A stretch of 63,517 nucleotides of DNA from Anaerotignum sp. (GTDB taxonomy: Bacteria > Bacillota > Clostridia > Lachnospirales > Anaerotignaceae): assembly GCF_030625865.1 (NCBI RefSeq), contig NZ_DAOUQB010000014.1, positions 1 to 63,517 on the forward strand. The letters are read 5' to 3'. The position numbers were made by a program, and so were the translations under genes. Shown here piece by piece: positions 1 to 8,909 of this stretch. Position 1 is the stretch's first letter, and each line of letters starts with the position of its first letter. The notes below the pieces were generated by a model, which saw nothing but the letters and a program-made list of their open reading frames with translations, was not told where the DNA came from and ran no database searches.

Positions 1-168
1 TCTCACCATGCCGCTCCCTCTTTCGCCTTACGGCGTTGGTCGGTCGCTTCATAATCGGTTCAAAGCTCACTAGCTGAATTGACTATGGGTTGTGTGTTTG
101 TATCTCTACTGTTTAGTTTTCAAGGATCAAGTTGATACTTTATTGCGCTGTTCTTTTCGTTTGTCAGC
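1..168 (-). other. rRNA operon leader (5' transcribed region), gene body lies left of the window
   Basis: Read on the minus strand, this stretch lies just downstream of two strong tandem promoters and carries a boxA-like antitermination sequence (CCTTGAAAACTAAACAG, reverse complement of 109-125), as usual in Firmicute rRNA leaders and spacers. The rest (1-60) is more GC-rich and can fold, but no mature 16S start is visible, so the rRNA itself must begin beyond position 1. The assignment rests on promoter strength and the boxA-like element; no rRNA sequence is seen in the window. Confidence 0.6.
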
Positions 169-175
169 GAATATT

Positions 176-204
176 ATCTTAACATATTCCTCATAGCTTG
201 TCAA
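176..204 (-). promoter_or_regulatory. rRNA-type promoter P2
   Basis: On the minus strand TTGACA (199-204) is followed after 17 bases by TAAGAT (176-181). It is the proximal member of a tandem pair that reads leftward into the boxA-containing leader. Tandem near-consensus promoters in this arrangement are typical of rRNA operons. Confidence 0.7.
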
Positions 205-304
205 GACTTTTTTCGAAGTTTTTTTCATTCTTTCCTTCGCATTACTTGTTTTATTCGCTTTTTTTCACTCCGTTTTTTTGTTGTGTTTCGAAGTGACTTC
301 TACT

Positions 305-332
305 ATTATACAGAAAAAATTACACTTGTCAA
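305..332 (-). promoter_or_regulatory. rRNA-type promoter P1
   Basis: On the minus strand a perfect TTGACA (327-332) and a perfect TATAAT (305-310) are separated by 16 bases, with A/T-rich sequence upstream (333-360) that could act as an UP element. It is the distal promoter of the tandem pair driving transcription out of the left edge. Confidence 0.8.
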
Positions 333-335
333 CAC

Positions 336-738
336 TTTTTTCATTTTTATTTTACTTCTTTATAAAACACATTAAACCGCTAACGCTTCCGCAGCAAAAC
401 CACACTTATATATAGTAAGTTCATTACCACCAATGCTAAGATATGCCGTCACTTACGAAACACCTTAGAAGATTTAATTTCTCCCACCTCCGTCTTCCAA
501 CCCCGGAGAATAGTAAACACCGTCAAAATAGGAACTGCTTAATTGTATCTCATTTTTTACTTATATTTTCTCCAGTTGCCTTATGTACTTAATGGAATTG
601 CCTAAGGAAGTTTCTTTACTTTTTCTCTTTAGTTGTTTTAAAAACGCCTTATTGGTCAAACCTATTGTTTAGTACCAACTCAAGTAAAACCCCATGTCTC
701 CATTTAAAGTTTTATTATTTATTAGGAATATACGTAAA
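336..738. other. Intergenic stretch with no recognised gene
   Basis: About 400 A/T-rich bases lie between the rRNA-type promoters and the lipoprotein terminator. I see no convincing open reading frame with a ribosome binding site, no tRNA and no repeat. Confidence 0.5.
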
Positions 739-776
739 AATGACCCCTTATTCCGATTGGATTAAGGAGTCATTCC
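739..776 (-). terminator. Intrinsic terminator of the small lipoprotein gene
   Basis: On the minus strand a 12-bp stem (AATGACTCCTTA against TAAGGGGTCATT, one G-U type mismatch) with a loop of about 11 bases is followed by a run of five T. It lies about 50 bases past the stop codon of the lipoprotein gene at 826-1128. Confidence 0.75.
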
Positions 777-825
777 TGTGTTTAAGGCATCTTTGTTTAT
801 TCAGATGACCTATGCATACTGTTTC

Positions 826-1128
826 TTATTGTGCAGGTGTTTCATCTGCAGGTGCTTCATCTGCTGCTGGTGCTTCATCTGCTGCAGGTGCATCTGTAGT
901 TGTGTCTGCGTTTAATTCATCTTCTGCTGCTCCATCTGTAACAGCATCTGCATCTGCATTTTCATCTTCGCCAATAGCATTCTGATCTTCAGGCTGTCCA
1001 TTCTGAACTTCTTCCTGTGCAGGTGCATTATCAGCTGGTGTTTCTGCTGATTTGCCACATCCACTAAATGCCATTGCAAGACCTAAACATACTGCTACAA
1101 TACATCCTTTGCTCATAAAACGTTTCAT
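826..1128 (-). CDS. Small acidic, Ala/Pro/Asp-rich lipoprotein
   Basis: A 100-residue protein with a lipoprotein signal: basic MKRFMSKG, a hydrophobic core and a lipobox ending AFSGC at about residue 24. After the lipid-modified cysteine the chain has no predicted fold; it is rich in Ala, Pro, Asp and Glu and ends in near-repeats of the unit ADEAP, encoded by imperfect direct repeats in the DNA. The start is supported by AGGAGGG nine bases upstream of ATG at 1128. No family is recognised. It is probably anchored on the outer face of the membrane with an extended acidic tail. It is a single-gene transcript with its own terminator at 739-776. Function unknown. Confidence 0.75.
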   Translation of the reverse strand: MKRFMSKGCIVAVCLGLAMAFSGCGKSAETPADNAPAQEEVQNGQPEDQNAIGEDENADADAVTDGAAEDELNADTTTDAPAADEAPAADEAPADETPAQ

Positions 1129-1608
1129 AATTACTTTCCCTCCTTATTTTGCAATCCAACTATAGCACAAATAGCAGAAAGTAAACATCCAACAGACCGC
1201 GTTATAACCCATAATTCGACAAAATTCCCTTCATCTATAGATTTAAATCTAGAATTTTATTCAAAAAATCAATCTTTTGTTTTCTGCCTTTGCAGATTGC
1301 TTTTCCGCCAAGCCTTTATTTTCGCGCTTTTTACGGCCTGCACTTTGAAATCTCCACAAAGATAGCTGTTTTTTCTTTTTTTCCCAAACGACATTTTTTC
1401 TTTAATTTTATTTCTTAAACATTTATTAAATTCTGACAGAAACCCTTTCGCTTTGACGGCTTTCACCTATTTTTGTAATGATTTTGCAAAAACAACTTGG
1501 AAGGCGCTCCCTATAGAAATAGGCAGAAAACATACTATACTATTGTCATAAAGCCGAATACTGTTTTTGATAAAGCCCCAAAAGGTAACCCTTCACGCCT
1601 ATTGCAAA
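1129..1608. other. Intergenic stretch, no supported gene
   Basis: About 480 A/T-rich bases between the lipoprotein start and the promoter of the binding-protein gene. A 65-codon frame exists on the minus strand (1269-1466), but its product is a low-complexity Lys-rich peptide with no family resemblance, so I do not call it. Confidence 0.5.
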
Positions 1609-1663
1609 CTGACAACTTTATTTTTTAATATGGGTTGTCAGATGTTCAATATTGCGCTACAAT
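1609..1663 (+). promoter_or_regulatory. Promoter with overlapping palindrome (candidate operator) for the binding-protein gene
   Basis: TTGTCA (1635-1640) and TACAAT (1658-1663) are separated by 17 bases. The perfect inverted repeat CTGACAAC (1609-1616) / GTTGTCAG (1634-1641) overlaps the -35 box, with half-sites whose centres lie 25 bases apart. This would place transcription start near 1670, after the more upstream in-frame ATG at 1652, which supports the start at 1757. That a repressor binds the palindrome is inference. Confidence 0.5.
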
Positions 1664-1756
1664 AAGATTTGTAATTATTGGGTTTCCCACGGCGAATGCG
1701 CAACAGCACGTTTTCCGTCGGCCAAAACCCTTTTAATAGAAGGAAGGAGGTTTCAC

Positions 1757-2656
1757 ATGAAAACTTTAAAGAAGCTGCCCTTATTTCTGCTGGTGGCTAT
1801 CACAACAGGCACGCTGACGGCGTGCGCCCCCAAAACCACCCAGACAGACCAGTCCGTTGTAGTGGGGGCAAAAAACTATACCGAAAGCCTTTTGACAGGG
1901 GAGGTCATCGCACAACTGCTTGAAGCTAAAACCGATTTGAAGGTGGAACGCATCTATAATCTGTCGGCAGCCGTCTGCTTTGAATCTGCGCAAAACGGTG
2001 AAATTGATATTTTCCCAGAATATACAGGCAGCGGACTGGTGCATTACCTTAAAATGGATCCTATTCAAGATTCCGAGGAATGTTATCGTGTAGTCAAAGA
2101 GGAATATGAGAAGCAGTTTGATTTAATCTGGCTGGAGCCGATGGGCTTTAACAACACCTATGCCAATGCCGTACGCACTGACTTTGCCGAAGCAAACAAT
2201 ATCAAAACCTTCAGTGATCTTGCGCCCCTTACTCCCAATCTGGTTTTCGGGTGCGAGCATGGGTATCTCGACCGAGATGATGGATATTATCCCATGTGTG
2301 AGCTATACGGCTTCAACTTTAAGGAAACTGTTCAGATGGATATTGCCATGATGTACCAAGCACTGGATACCGGGCATGTGGATGTAGGAAACGTTTATAC
2401 CACCGACGGCCAGCTTTATGCCCTTGATCTGACAGTGTTGGAGGATGACAAAAACTATTTCCCTTCCTATTACTGTGCTCCCGTAGTTCGCAGCGATACG
2501 CTAGAAAAGTATCCTGAAATCGCAGAGGCACTTAACGTATTAAAAAATTCCCTGACCGAAGAGGATATGATCCGTTACAACTATATGGTTGCTGGTGAGG
2601 AAAAGGAAATTGAGGAGGTTGCAGCACTCATTCTGGATGAACACGGCTGGACATAA
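1757..2656 (+). CDS. Glycine betaine/choline-type ABC substrate-binding lipoprotein (OpuAC family)
   Basis: A 299-residue lipoprotein: MKTLKK, a hydrophobic core, lipobox LTAC, then an OpuAC-type periplasmic-binding fold. The N-terminal block GAKNYTESLLTGEVIAQLLE and the segment GEIDIFPEYTGSGL match the OpuCC/OsmF group that captures quaternary-ammonium osmolytes for an ABC importer. ATG at 1757 is chosen because it follows GGAAGGAGG at ideal spacing and opens directly into a signal peptide; the frame is open further upstream but has no ribosome site and starts before the likely transcription start. Its permease and ATPase partners are absent on both sides. Base composition appears richer in G+C than neighbouring genes, hinting at transfer. 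The ligand is inferred from the family only. Confidence 0.85.
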   Translation: MKTLKKLPLFLLVAITTGTLTACAPKTTQTDQSVVVGAKNYTESLLTGEVIAQLLEAKTDLKVERIYNLSAAVCFESAQNGEIDIFPEYTGSGLVHYLKMDPIQDSEECYRVVKEEYEKQFDLIWLEPMGFNNTYANAVRTDFAEANNIKTFSDLAPLTPNLVFGCEHGYLDRDDGYYPMCELYGFNFKETVQMDIAMMYQALDTGHVDVGNVYTTDGQLYALDLTVLEDDKNYFPSYYCAPVVRSDTLEKYPEIAEALNVLKNSLTEEDMIRYNYMVAGEEKEIEEVAALILDEHGWT

Positions 2657-2710
2657 CAAAGAACCAAACTGGCTGCGTTAGGCGTTCTTGATGACACACC
2701 ACGGTCACAA

Positions 2711-2746
2711 AAAGGCTCCCGCTTTTTAAGCAGGAGCCCTTTTTTA
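2711..2746. terminator. Bidirectional terminator between the binding-protein gene and glgP
   Basis: The stem GGCTCCCGC / GCAGGAGCC (2714-2738, one mismatch) is flanked by A-runs on the left and T-runs on the right, so it can end transcription from both convergent genes. The right-hand T-run overlaps the glgP stop codon. Confidence 0.85.
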
Positions 2747-5197
2747 TAATTCAATAGAAACAGGCGGTAGATTCCAAATTTCCTTTGCATATTCTTTAAT
2801 TGTCCGATCGCTGGAAAATTTACCACTTTTCGCAACATTATAAATAGCCATCTTTGCCCATCTTTCTTTATCGCGGTAGGCATAATCCACAGCCTGTTGC
2901 GCCCGCCCATAATCGACATAGTCCTCTAGTACAAAATACTCATCCGCTTTGCTGCTGCCAAATCCATTCAGCAATGCATCATATAATTCCCGGAACAGCC
3001 CCGTATCAGCATCAAATGTACCATCTATCAATGCCGTCATAGCCATGCGCACTTCTTGATTCATATTGTATACACTCCAAGGATCATATTCCCCATTGTA
3101 TTTTTCCTGAACTTCTTCTGCGCTCATGCCAAAAATGAAGATATTATCTTCACCCACTTCATCAAAAATTTCTACATTTGCACCGTCCATAGTACCCACA
3201 GTCAAGGCTCCATTCAACATAAATTTCATATTTCCTGTACCTGAAGCCTCTTTCCCCGCCGTAGAGATTTGTTCACTTACATCTGCCGCAGGTATTAATC
3301 GTTCCGCTAAGGAAACCCGATAATTTTCCATAAAAACAACTTTTATTTTGCCTTCAATGGTTTGGTCGTTATTCACCACATCCGCCACGCTGTTGATCAG
3401 CTTAATAATTAATTTAGCCCGCCGGTAACCCGCCGCCGCTTTTGCACCAAATATAAACGTTCTTGGTACCAAATCCATCCCGGGATCCATTTTTAACCGA
3501 TTATAAAGTCCAATGATATGCAGCACATTCAACATCTGCCGCTTGTACTCATGCAATCGTTTCACCTGAATATCAAAAATACTATCGGGATTTATGTCAA
3601 TGCCCTTTGTTGACTTAATATATTGTGCCAAAGCAACCTTGTTTTCCCTTTTAATTTCCATGAATCGTTCCCGAAATCCTGCATCTTCAGAATACTGCAA
3701 AATTCTTTCAATTTGGGATAAATCCGTGACCCATCCGTCACCAATCTTCTCCGTTACCAATTCAGCTAAACAAGGGTTTGCGTGCAGCAGCCATCTTCTC
3801 TGGGTAATCCCATTGGTCTTATTGTTAAATTTCTTAGGATAAAGCCTGTAAAAATCCTTTAACTCCTGATTTTTTAATATTTCTGTGTGAAGAGCCGCCA
3901 CACCGTTTACGGAATGACTCCCCACAATTGCCATGTAAGCCATGCGAATCTGCCCATCGGCAATAATCGCAAGGCGACGAATTTTCTCCGGATTGTTTCC
4001 GTATTTCTCTGTAAGCTCAATACAAAAACGTCGATTGATCTCCTCAACAATTTGGTAAATACGGGGCAATAGTCGGCTAAATAAATCCAAAGGCCATTTT
4101 TCCAATGCTTCCGACATAATAGTATGGTTGGTATATGCACATACTTTTTGGGTAATAGCCCACGCCTGATCCCAAGGCAAATCGTTTTCGTCCACTAAAA
4201 CCCGCATTAACTCGGCAACAGCAATACTGGGATGTGTATCATTAAGCTGGAACGCCACCTTCTCAGGCAATAAATCAAAATCACCATGATTATTTTTAAA
4301 CCGCTCCACCACACGCTGAACCGTAGCAGAAATAAAAAAATACTGTTGGCGGAGGCGTAACTCTTTCCCTTGATAATGCTCATCCGCAGGGTAAAGCACA
4401 TCCGTTAGGGTTTTTGCCAACGTTTCTTCCTCTGCTGCCTTTTGGTAGTTTCCCTCATTAAAAGACTTTAAATCAATTCTGTTTTTCGCCCGTGCATCCC
4501 ATAAGCGAAGAGTATTCACCGTATTGTTTCCGTAGCCCATTACAGGATAATCGTAAGGGATAGCCATGACGGACTGATACCCTTCCTGCACAAAGCGATA
4601 CCCGCCGTTTTCTTTGGGAACAGCTCGTACATTCCCTCCAAATTTCACCTCAACAGCATATTCGCTTCGCCGTATGCCCCAAGGATCTCCGTCCTCCAAC
4701 CAGTTGTCTGGCGTTTCTACCTGATACCCATTTTCAATTTTTTGCTCAAATATACCATAATGGTAACGAATGCCGCAACCATACGCAGGCAATTCCAAAG
4801 TAGATAAGGAATCCAAGAAGCAGGCAGCCAAACGTCCCAATCCTCCGTTTCCCAAGCCGGGATCAGGCTCTGCATCCTCCACCATATTAAAGTCAATCCC
4901 TAATTCAGCAAAAACCTCCTTGATTATCTTATCCATTCCCATATTAATGAGCGCATTTCCCAAAAAACGCCCCATCAAAAATTCCATTGATAAATAATAA
5001 ACCACCTTAACATCCTTCTTGTAATAAGTATCATGGGTCTTAATCCACTGATCTGTAATCAAATCTCTTAACGAGAACACCGCCGCCTGATAAATTTCTT
5101 CCGACAAAGCTGTTTCAATGGTTTTTCTGTAAAGTGTTTTCACATTTTCTCGGATCATCGTTTTTAATGTTTCTTTTTCTATCCCAACTAGCCCCAT
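2744..5197 (-). CDS. glgP: Glycogen/maltodextrin phosphorylase
   Basis: A GT35 phosphorylase of 817 residues, the usual family length. It uses inorganic phosphate to release glucose-1-phosphate from the non-reducing ends of alpha-1,4-glucans in the cytoplasm. The pyridoxal-phosphate site is evident in EASGTGNMKFMLNG at about residue 655, where the lysine carries the cofactor; the N-terminal block VVYYLSMEFLMGRFLGNALI and GNGGLGRLAACFLDS are family hallmarks. Start ATG follows AGGAGG. It stands alone here; the glucanotransferase malQ, which would complete alpha-glucan breakdown, lies 48 kb away at 53296-54876. Whether glycogen or maltodextrin is preferred cannot be read from the sequence. Confidence 0.95.
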   Translation of the reverse strand: MGLVGIEKETLKTMIRENVKTLYRKTIETALSEEIYQAAVFSLRDLITDQWIKTHDTYYKKDVKVVYYLSMEFLMGRFLGNALINMGMDKIIKEVFAELGIDFNMVEDAEPDPGLGNGGLGRLAACFLDSLSTLELPAYGCGIRYHYGIFEQKIENGYQVETPDNWLEDGDPWGIRRSEYAVEVKFGGNVRAVPKENGGYRFVQEGYQSVMAIPYDYPVMGYGNNTVNTLRLWDARAKNRIDLKSFNEGNYQKAAEEETLAKTLTDVLYPADEHYQGKELRLRQQYFFISATVQRVVERFKNNHGDFDLLPEKVAFQLNDTHPSIAVAELMRVLVDENDLPWDQAWAITQKVCAYTNHTIMSEALEKWPLDLFSRLLPRIYQIVEEINRRFCIELTEKYGNNPEKIRRLAIIADGQIRMAYMAIVGSHSVNGVAALHTEILKNQELKDFYRLYPKKFNNKTNGITQRRWLLHANPCLAELVTEKIGDGWVTDLSQIERILQYSEDAGFRERFMEIKRENKVALAQYIKSTKGIDINPDSIFDIQVKRLHEYKRQMLNVLHIIGLYNRLKMDPGMDLVPRTFIFGAKAAAGYRRAKLIIKLINSVADVVNNDQTIEGKIKVVFMENYRVSLAERLIPAADVSEQISTAGKEASGTGNMKFMLNGALTVGTMDGANVEIFDEVGEDNIFIFGMSAEEVQEKYNGEYDPWSVYNMNQEVRMAMTALIDGTFDADTGLFRELYDALLNGFGSSKADEYFVLEDYVDYGRAQQAVDYAYRDKERWAKMAIYNVAKSGKFSSDRTIKEYAKEIWNLPPVSIEL

Positions 5198-5302
5198 TAG
5201 AACCTCCTTCTGGGAATTACCCTTTTTCTGTTGTAATATTTTTTCGGCACTTTTTTATTTACTATATCAAAGCATTCCCCATTTTGCAAATAACCTTTCC
5301 TT

Positions 5303-5758
5303 TTAGAGAAAACAAATTGCAACACCAAAAATAAATCCCAAAATTCCGCCCAAAGCAGAAAGCAGTGTGTTTTTTAAAGACATCCCCTCAGGGAATAATC
5401 CGGCACAGGCAAAATAAAGCGCAGCTCCACCCATAAAACTTCTCGGTAATGCCCAGCCTTGATGAATAAATACTTCAAACAAAAAGGCTGCCGAAAACAT
5501 AACCGCACTGCCTAATTCCTTTTTTAATCCATCCTCTGGATATTTCCCCTCTGCCCATACGCCGAAAACAATTCCTAAAATTGCCCCTAAGCCTGCCCAA
5601 AGGAACGCATTCAAAAAGGCAGGCGGCAAAAATAAGAAGCAAAGGTACGCTAAAATAATACCTTCTAAAAAACGAAAAAGCAACGGATAGGCTCTCTTTC
5701 GCCTACTCGCTGCCCACAGCAGCACCCAATACACAGGAATCGACAGACATAGACTCAT
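5303..5758 (-). CDS. Hypothetical polytopic membrane protein
   Basis: A 151-residue, very hydrophobic protein with four or five predicted membrane segments, several Gly-rich (GAILGIVFGVWAEG, ALGGILGFIFGVAI). A short charged loop, EGKYPEDGLKKE, sits in the middle. The start is backed by AGGAGGAAGG upstream of ATG at 5758. I recognise no family or catalytic motif. It sits alone between glgP and the chromate transporter pair, same strand, with about 60 bases to the downstream gene, so cotranscription with that pair is possible but not shown. Confidence 0.7.
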   Translation of the reverse strand: MSLCLSIPVYWVLLWAASRRKRAYPLLFRFLEGIILAYLCFLFLPPAFLNAFLWAGLGAILGIVFGVWAEGKYPEDGLKKELGSAVMFSAAFLFEVFIHQGWALPRSFMGGAALYFACAGLFPEGMSLKNTLLSALGGILGFIFGVAICFL

Positions 5759-5820
5759 ACGTCCTTCCTCCTTATTCCATATACTCTATCATATGGATGG
5801 AAAAAGCCTTTCATTCCGTA

Positions 5821-6393
5821 TCAGAATGCAAATATGATTCCAAGTGCTGCCCCAATTGCAATATAGAACACAGGGTGCTTTTTAAATTTATTTGTTAAGA
5901 AAAGCATACATACAAACAAAATACATTCCTTTACCCCAACAAGGCCAAGGAAATTTTCATAAGAAATATCGGTTATTTTTTTTACATGAAATAATGCACT
6001 GAGGATTACACTAAACCCGGCAGCTCCAATTAAACCCGTCACCCCGGGTCTAAGCAAATAAAAAACATCTTCCACATGGGAATTGTTTCGGAATCTCTGC
6101 AAAAATTTAGAGACAATGATGATAATAATAACAGAGGGAACCACCAAAGCCACTGTTGCAATCACACTACCCAAAGGGCCGCCAAATTGAAATCCCGTAT
6201 ACGTGGCCATGTTAACCCCCAATGGTCCAGGGGTAGATTCGGAAATCGCAACCATATCAGCAACCATCCCGTAGTTAAACCAGTCATATTTATCCGCCAA
6301 CCGATACAAAAAGGGTAACGTTGCTAACCCGCCACCAACAGAAAACAGCCCTATCTTGAAAAACTCATAAAAAAGTATAAACCAACTGCTCAT
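5821..6393 (-). CDS. Chromate transporter family protein, half-size subunit 2
   Basis: A 190-residue CHR-family permease domain. The family signature is clear: KIGLFSVGGGLATLPFL near the N-terminus and SESTPGPLGVNMATYTGF around residue 55, followed by four or five membrane helices. The start ATG at 6393 overlaps the stop of the upstream half in an ATGA, giving translational coupling; the frame is open further upstream but that part belongs to the partner gene's region. Short CHR proteins usually occur as adjacent pairs that together equal one long ChrA. The real substrate in anaerobes is often unknown, so chromate export is a family label rather than a demonstrated role. Confidence 0.88.
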   Translation of the reverse strand: MSSWFILFYEFFKIGLFSVGGGLATLPFLYRLADKYDWFNYGMVADMVAISESTPGPLGVNMATYTGFQFGGPLGSVIATVALVVPSVIIIIIVSKFLQRFRNNSHVEDVFYLLRPGVTGLIGAAGFSVILSALFHVKKITDISYENFLGLVGVKECILFVCMLFLTNKFKKHPVFYIAIGAALGIIFAF

Positions 6394-6935
6394 CTTGACC
6401 AGGCCCCCTTTACAACAGGCAAAGCCACACCAAGAAGTGCCGCCCCAAGGACGATCCAAATAGGTGATATACTCAAAATCGCTGAAAGCAAAAATGCGAT
6501 CACTGCTATGACAGCACAAAATTTGTCTACCACAGATTTCTTCCACATTCCTACCACTGCATTTACAATTAAGACTCCTACAACCACACGAATTGCGCCA
6601 AATGCATGCTGTACAATGGGAAGCTCGGCAAAATTGTTTAACACTGCTGCAATGGTCATAACAATGATCACGGAAGGAAATATACTCCCTACCGTTGCGG
6701 CAATGCCACCCAGAACTCCTTTTTTCTTGTATCCAACAAAGGTGGCTGTATTAACAAAAATAATTCCGGGGGTGCATTGTCCTATGGCAAAATAATCAAG
6801 AATTTCGTCCTCACTGGCCCAGCCTCTTTTATCTACCACTTCCCTTTGCAGCATGGGAAGCATAGCATAACCCCCGCCAAAGGTAAATCCGCCAATCTTG
6901 CAAAAAGTAATAAAAAGCTGCCACAATTCTTTCAC
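6390..6935 (-). CDS. Chromate transporter family protein, half-size subunit 1
   Basis: A 181-residue CHR domain, the upstream half of the pair. Signature stretches are KIGGFTFGGGYAMLPML and IGQCTPGIIFVNTATFVGY, corresponding to the second subunit's SVGGG and STPGPLGVN motifs. Translation starts at GTG (6933-6935), preceded by GGCGGTGA at good spacing. Four-base overlap with the next gene implies an operon and a probable heterodimer with antiparallel halves, as inferred for other short CHR pairs. The gene lies 16 bases downstream of prfA on the same strand, so it may be read from the prfA transcript. Confidence 0.88.
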   Translation of the reverse strand: MKELWQLFITFCKIGGFTFGGGYAMLPMLQREVVDKRGWASEDEILDYFAIGQCTPGIIFVNTATFVGYKKKGVLGGIAATVGSIFPSVIIVMTIAAVLNNFAELPIVQHAFGAIRVVVGVLIVNAVVGMWKKSVVDKFCAVIAVIAFLLSAILSISPIWIVLGAALLGVALPVVKGAWSR

Positions 6936-6951
6936 ACTTTCACCGCCTTCT

Positions 6952-8028
6952 TTATTCCTCCAAACCTCCGGCCTGCATTTTTTTCATTTGATCCGTGGTG
7001 ATCAATGCATCCATTAATTCATCCAGATCTCCGTTTAATATGCTATCAATTTTATGCAGCGTTAAGCCGATTCTATGATCTGTTACACGCCCTTGAGGAA
7101 AATTATAAGTACGAATACGCTCACTTCTGTCACCCGTCCCCACCTGTGAACGACGGTCCGCAGAAATTGCCGCATCATGTGCTTCTCTTTCTTTTTCATA
7201 AACCCTAGCGTATAAAACCTTAAGCGCCTGTTCCTTGTTTTTCAACTGAGATTTTTCATTTTGACAAGAAACCACAATTCCCGTAGGTAAATGGGTCATT
7301 CTCACCGCCGAATCTGTGGTATTTACACACTGTCCACCATTGCCTGATGCACGGAACACATCAACCCGAACGTCATTCATGTCAATATGAACATCAACCT
7401 CTTCTGCCTCGGGCATAACCGCCACTGTCACCGTAGAGGTATGAATACGCCCGCCGCTTTCCGTGGTTGGAATACGCTGTACACGATGAACACCACTTTC
7501 ATATTTCATCCGTGAATAAGCACCTTTTCCCGTAATCATAAAAGATATTTCTTTAAAACCGCCCAAATCATTTTCGTTGGTATTCATCAATTCCACTTTC
7601 CACCGTCTGTCCTCAGCATAGCGAGCATACATACGGAATAAATCCCCTGCAAATAAGGCTGCCTCGTCACCACCGGCACCCCCTCTGATTTCCACAATTA
7701 CGTTCTTTTCATCATTAGGGTCCTTGGGTAAAAGTAAAATGGTAATCTCACGCTTTAACTCTTCTAGGCGTTCCTTGTTATCGGCAAACTCTTCCTTTAC
7801 CAATTCACGAAATTCTTCCTCCAGTTTTTCGCTTAATAACTCCAAGCCTTCTTCTACTGCACTCTTCACCTTCTTATACTCCCGATAAGCTTCAACAATG
7901 GGAGTCATATCGCTGTATTCCTTCATCAGCTTACGCCATTCCGATTGGTTAGCAATCATATCGGGATCATTCACCTGATCCGCTAAATCAATGTACTTGC
8001 TCTCAATCTCGGCCAATCGTTCAAACAT
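6952..8028 (-). CDS. prfA: Peptide chain release factor 1
   Basis: A class I release factor of 358 residues that terminates translation at UAA and UAG. The peptidyl-tRNA hydrolysis loop SGNGGQCVN contains the universal GGQ, near residue 235; the stop-codon reading PxT motif is PTT in QRIPTTES. The glutamine of GGQ is the methylation target of PrmC, encoded immediately upstream with a two-base gap. C-terminal [20 protein letters not shown] is strongly conserved. ATG follows GAGGTG. The arrangement DUF1385-prmC-prfA is common in Clostridia. Confidence 0.97.
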   Translation of the reverse strand: MFERLAEIESKYIDLADQVNDPDMIANQSEWRKLMKEYSDMTPIVEAYREYKKVKSAVEEGLELLSEKLEEEFRELVKEEFADNKERLEELKREITILLLPKDPNDEKNVIVEIRGGAGGDEAALFAGDLFRMYARYAEDRRWKVELMNTNENDLGGFKEISFMITGKGAYSRMKYESGVHRVQRIPTTESGGRIHTSTVTVAVMPEAEEVDVHIDMNDVRVDVFRASGNGGQCVNTTDSAVRMTHLPTGIVVSCQNEKSQLKNKEQALKVLYARVYEKEREAHDAAISADRRSQVGTGDRSERIRTYNFPQGRVTDHRIGLTLHKIDSILNGDLDELMDALITTDQMKKMQAGGLEE

Positions 8029-8030
8029 AG

Positions 8031-8909
8031 TTACACCTCATTTAAAAATACTTTATTTAATTTTCCATAAACAACTCGATCCAATCCTGCTAAGTCCTGC
8101 CTTAGGACGCATTGCTGAAAACCTGCATCTCCCATCATAGAAAGCACCGCAGGCCCTTGATCATATCCTATTTCAAAAAACAGCCATCCACCATCCCTTA
8201 ACCATTGATGGCTCTCCCTAATAATCCGCCGGTAAAAATCAAGCCCGTCTTTTCCGCCATCCAAAGCATTTTCCGGTTCAAAGTCCCGCACCTCAGGCAT
8301 TAAACCGGTAATCACATCCTCGGCAATATATGGAGGATTGGAGACAATGGCATCAAAGCATCCTTTCCATTCGTCAGAAACCCTAGAAAATAAGTCACTC
8401 TCCAGCCACTGAATATCTGCGTGGTGTTGTGTTCCGTTTTTCCTTGCGAATTCCAGTGCTTTAGGGCTAATATCTATACCAATCCCTTCCATGTCTCCAT
8501 AATAGGCAAGGCAAATAGGAATACACCCACTTCCCGTTCCCACATCTATAATTTTTTTAATTTTCTCCTGTTTGGAAATTTTCAAAACTGTTTCTACTAA
8601 AATTTCCGTGTCACTGCGGGGAATCAATGTCCCTTCGCCAACAGAAAAAGATAATCCCATAAAATCGCATCGCCCTAAAATATATTGTAGCGGACGGTTT
8701 TTTTCTCGTTGATTCAAATAATCATTGTATTTTTCCTCTTGCTCAAAAGAAATTTCTTTTTCCCCTTGGGTAAAAAGTGTCACACGGCTTAAACCGCATG
8801 CCTCCATAAGAAGAATCTCCCCTTCAAACGCATAGTTCTCTTTCCCTGCCGCCTTCAAACGCTGCTTGCCTTCAAACAATACAGCACTTAAGGTCTTATT
8901 CCGCCTCAT
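8031..8909 (-). CDS. prmC: Release factor glutamine methyltransferase
   Basis: A 292-residue SAM-dependent methyltransferase that modifies the GGQ glutamine of release factors in the cytosol. It shows the helical N-terminal domain, a SAM-binding glycine loop ([14 protein letters not shown]) about residue 120, and the diagnostic NPPY motif ([11 protein letters not shown]), whose Asn and Pro-Pro-Tyr hold the substrate glutamine. It overlaps the upstream DUF1385 gene by 14 bases and ends two bases before prfA, so enzyme and substrate are in one transcript. Confidence 0.95.
   Translation of the reverse strand: MRRNKTLSAVLFEGKQRLKAAGKENYAFEGEILLMEACGLSRVTLFTQGEKEISFEQEEKYNDYLNQREKNRPLQYILGRCDFMGLSFSVGEGTLIPRSDTEILVETVLKISKQEKIKKIIDVGTGSGCIPICLAYYGDMEGIGIDISPKALEFARKNGTQHHADIQWLESDLFSRVSDEWKGCFDAIVSNPPYIAEDVITGLMPEVRDFEPENALDGGKDGLDFYRRIIRESHQWLRDGGWLFFEIGYDQGPAVLSMMGDAGFQQCVLRQDLAGLDRVVYGKLNKVFLNEV

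Noticed and set aside
1269-1466. A 65-codon minus-strand reading frame between the lipoprotein and the binding protein
   Set aside because: The product is Lys-rich and low in complexity, in A/T-rich DNA, and has no family resemblance; no convincing ribosome site.
6952-8028. Possible unusual stop-codon motif in release factor 1 (PTT in place of PAT)
   Set aside because: The middle residue of the PxT motif is known to vary, and the GGQ loop and the rest are ordinary.
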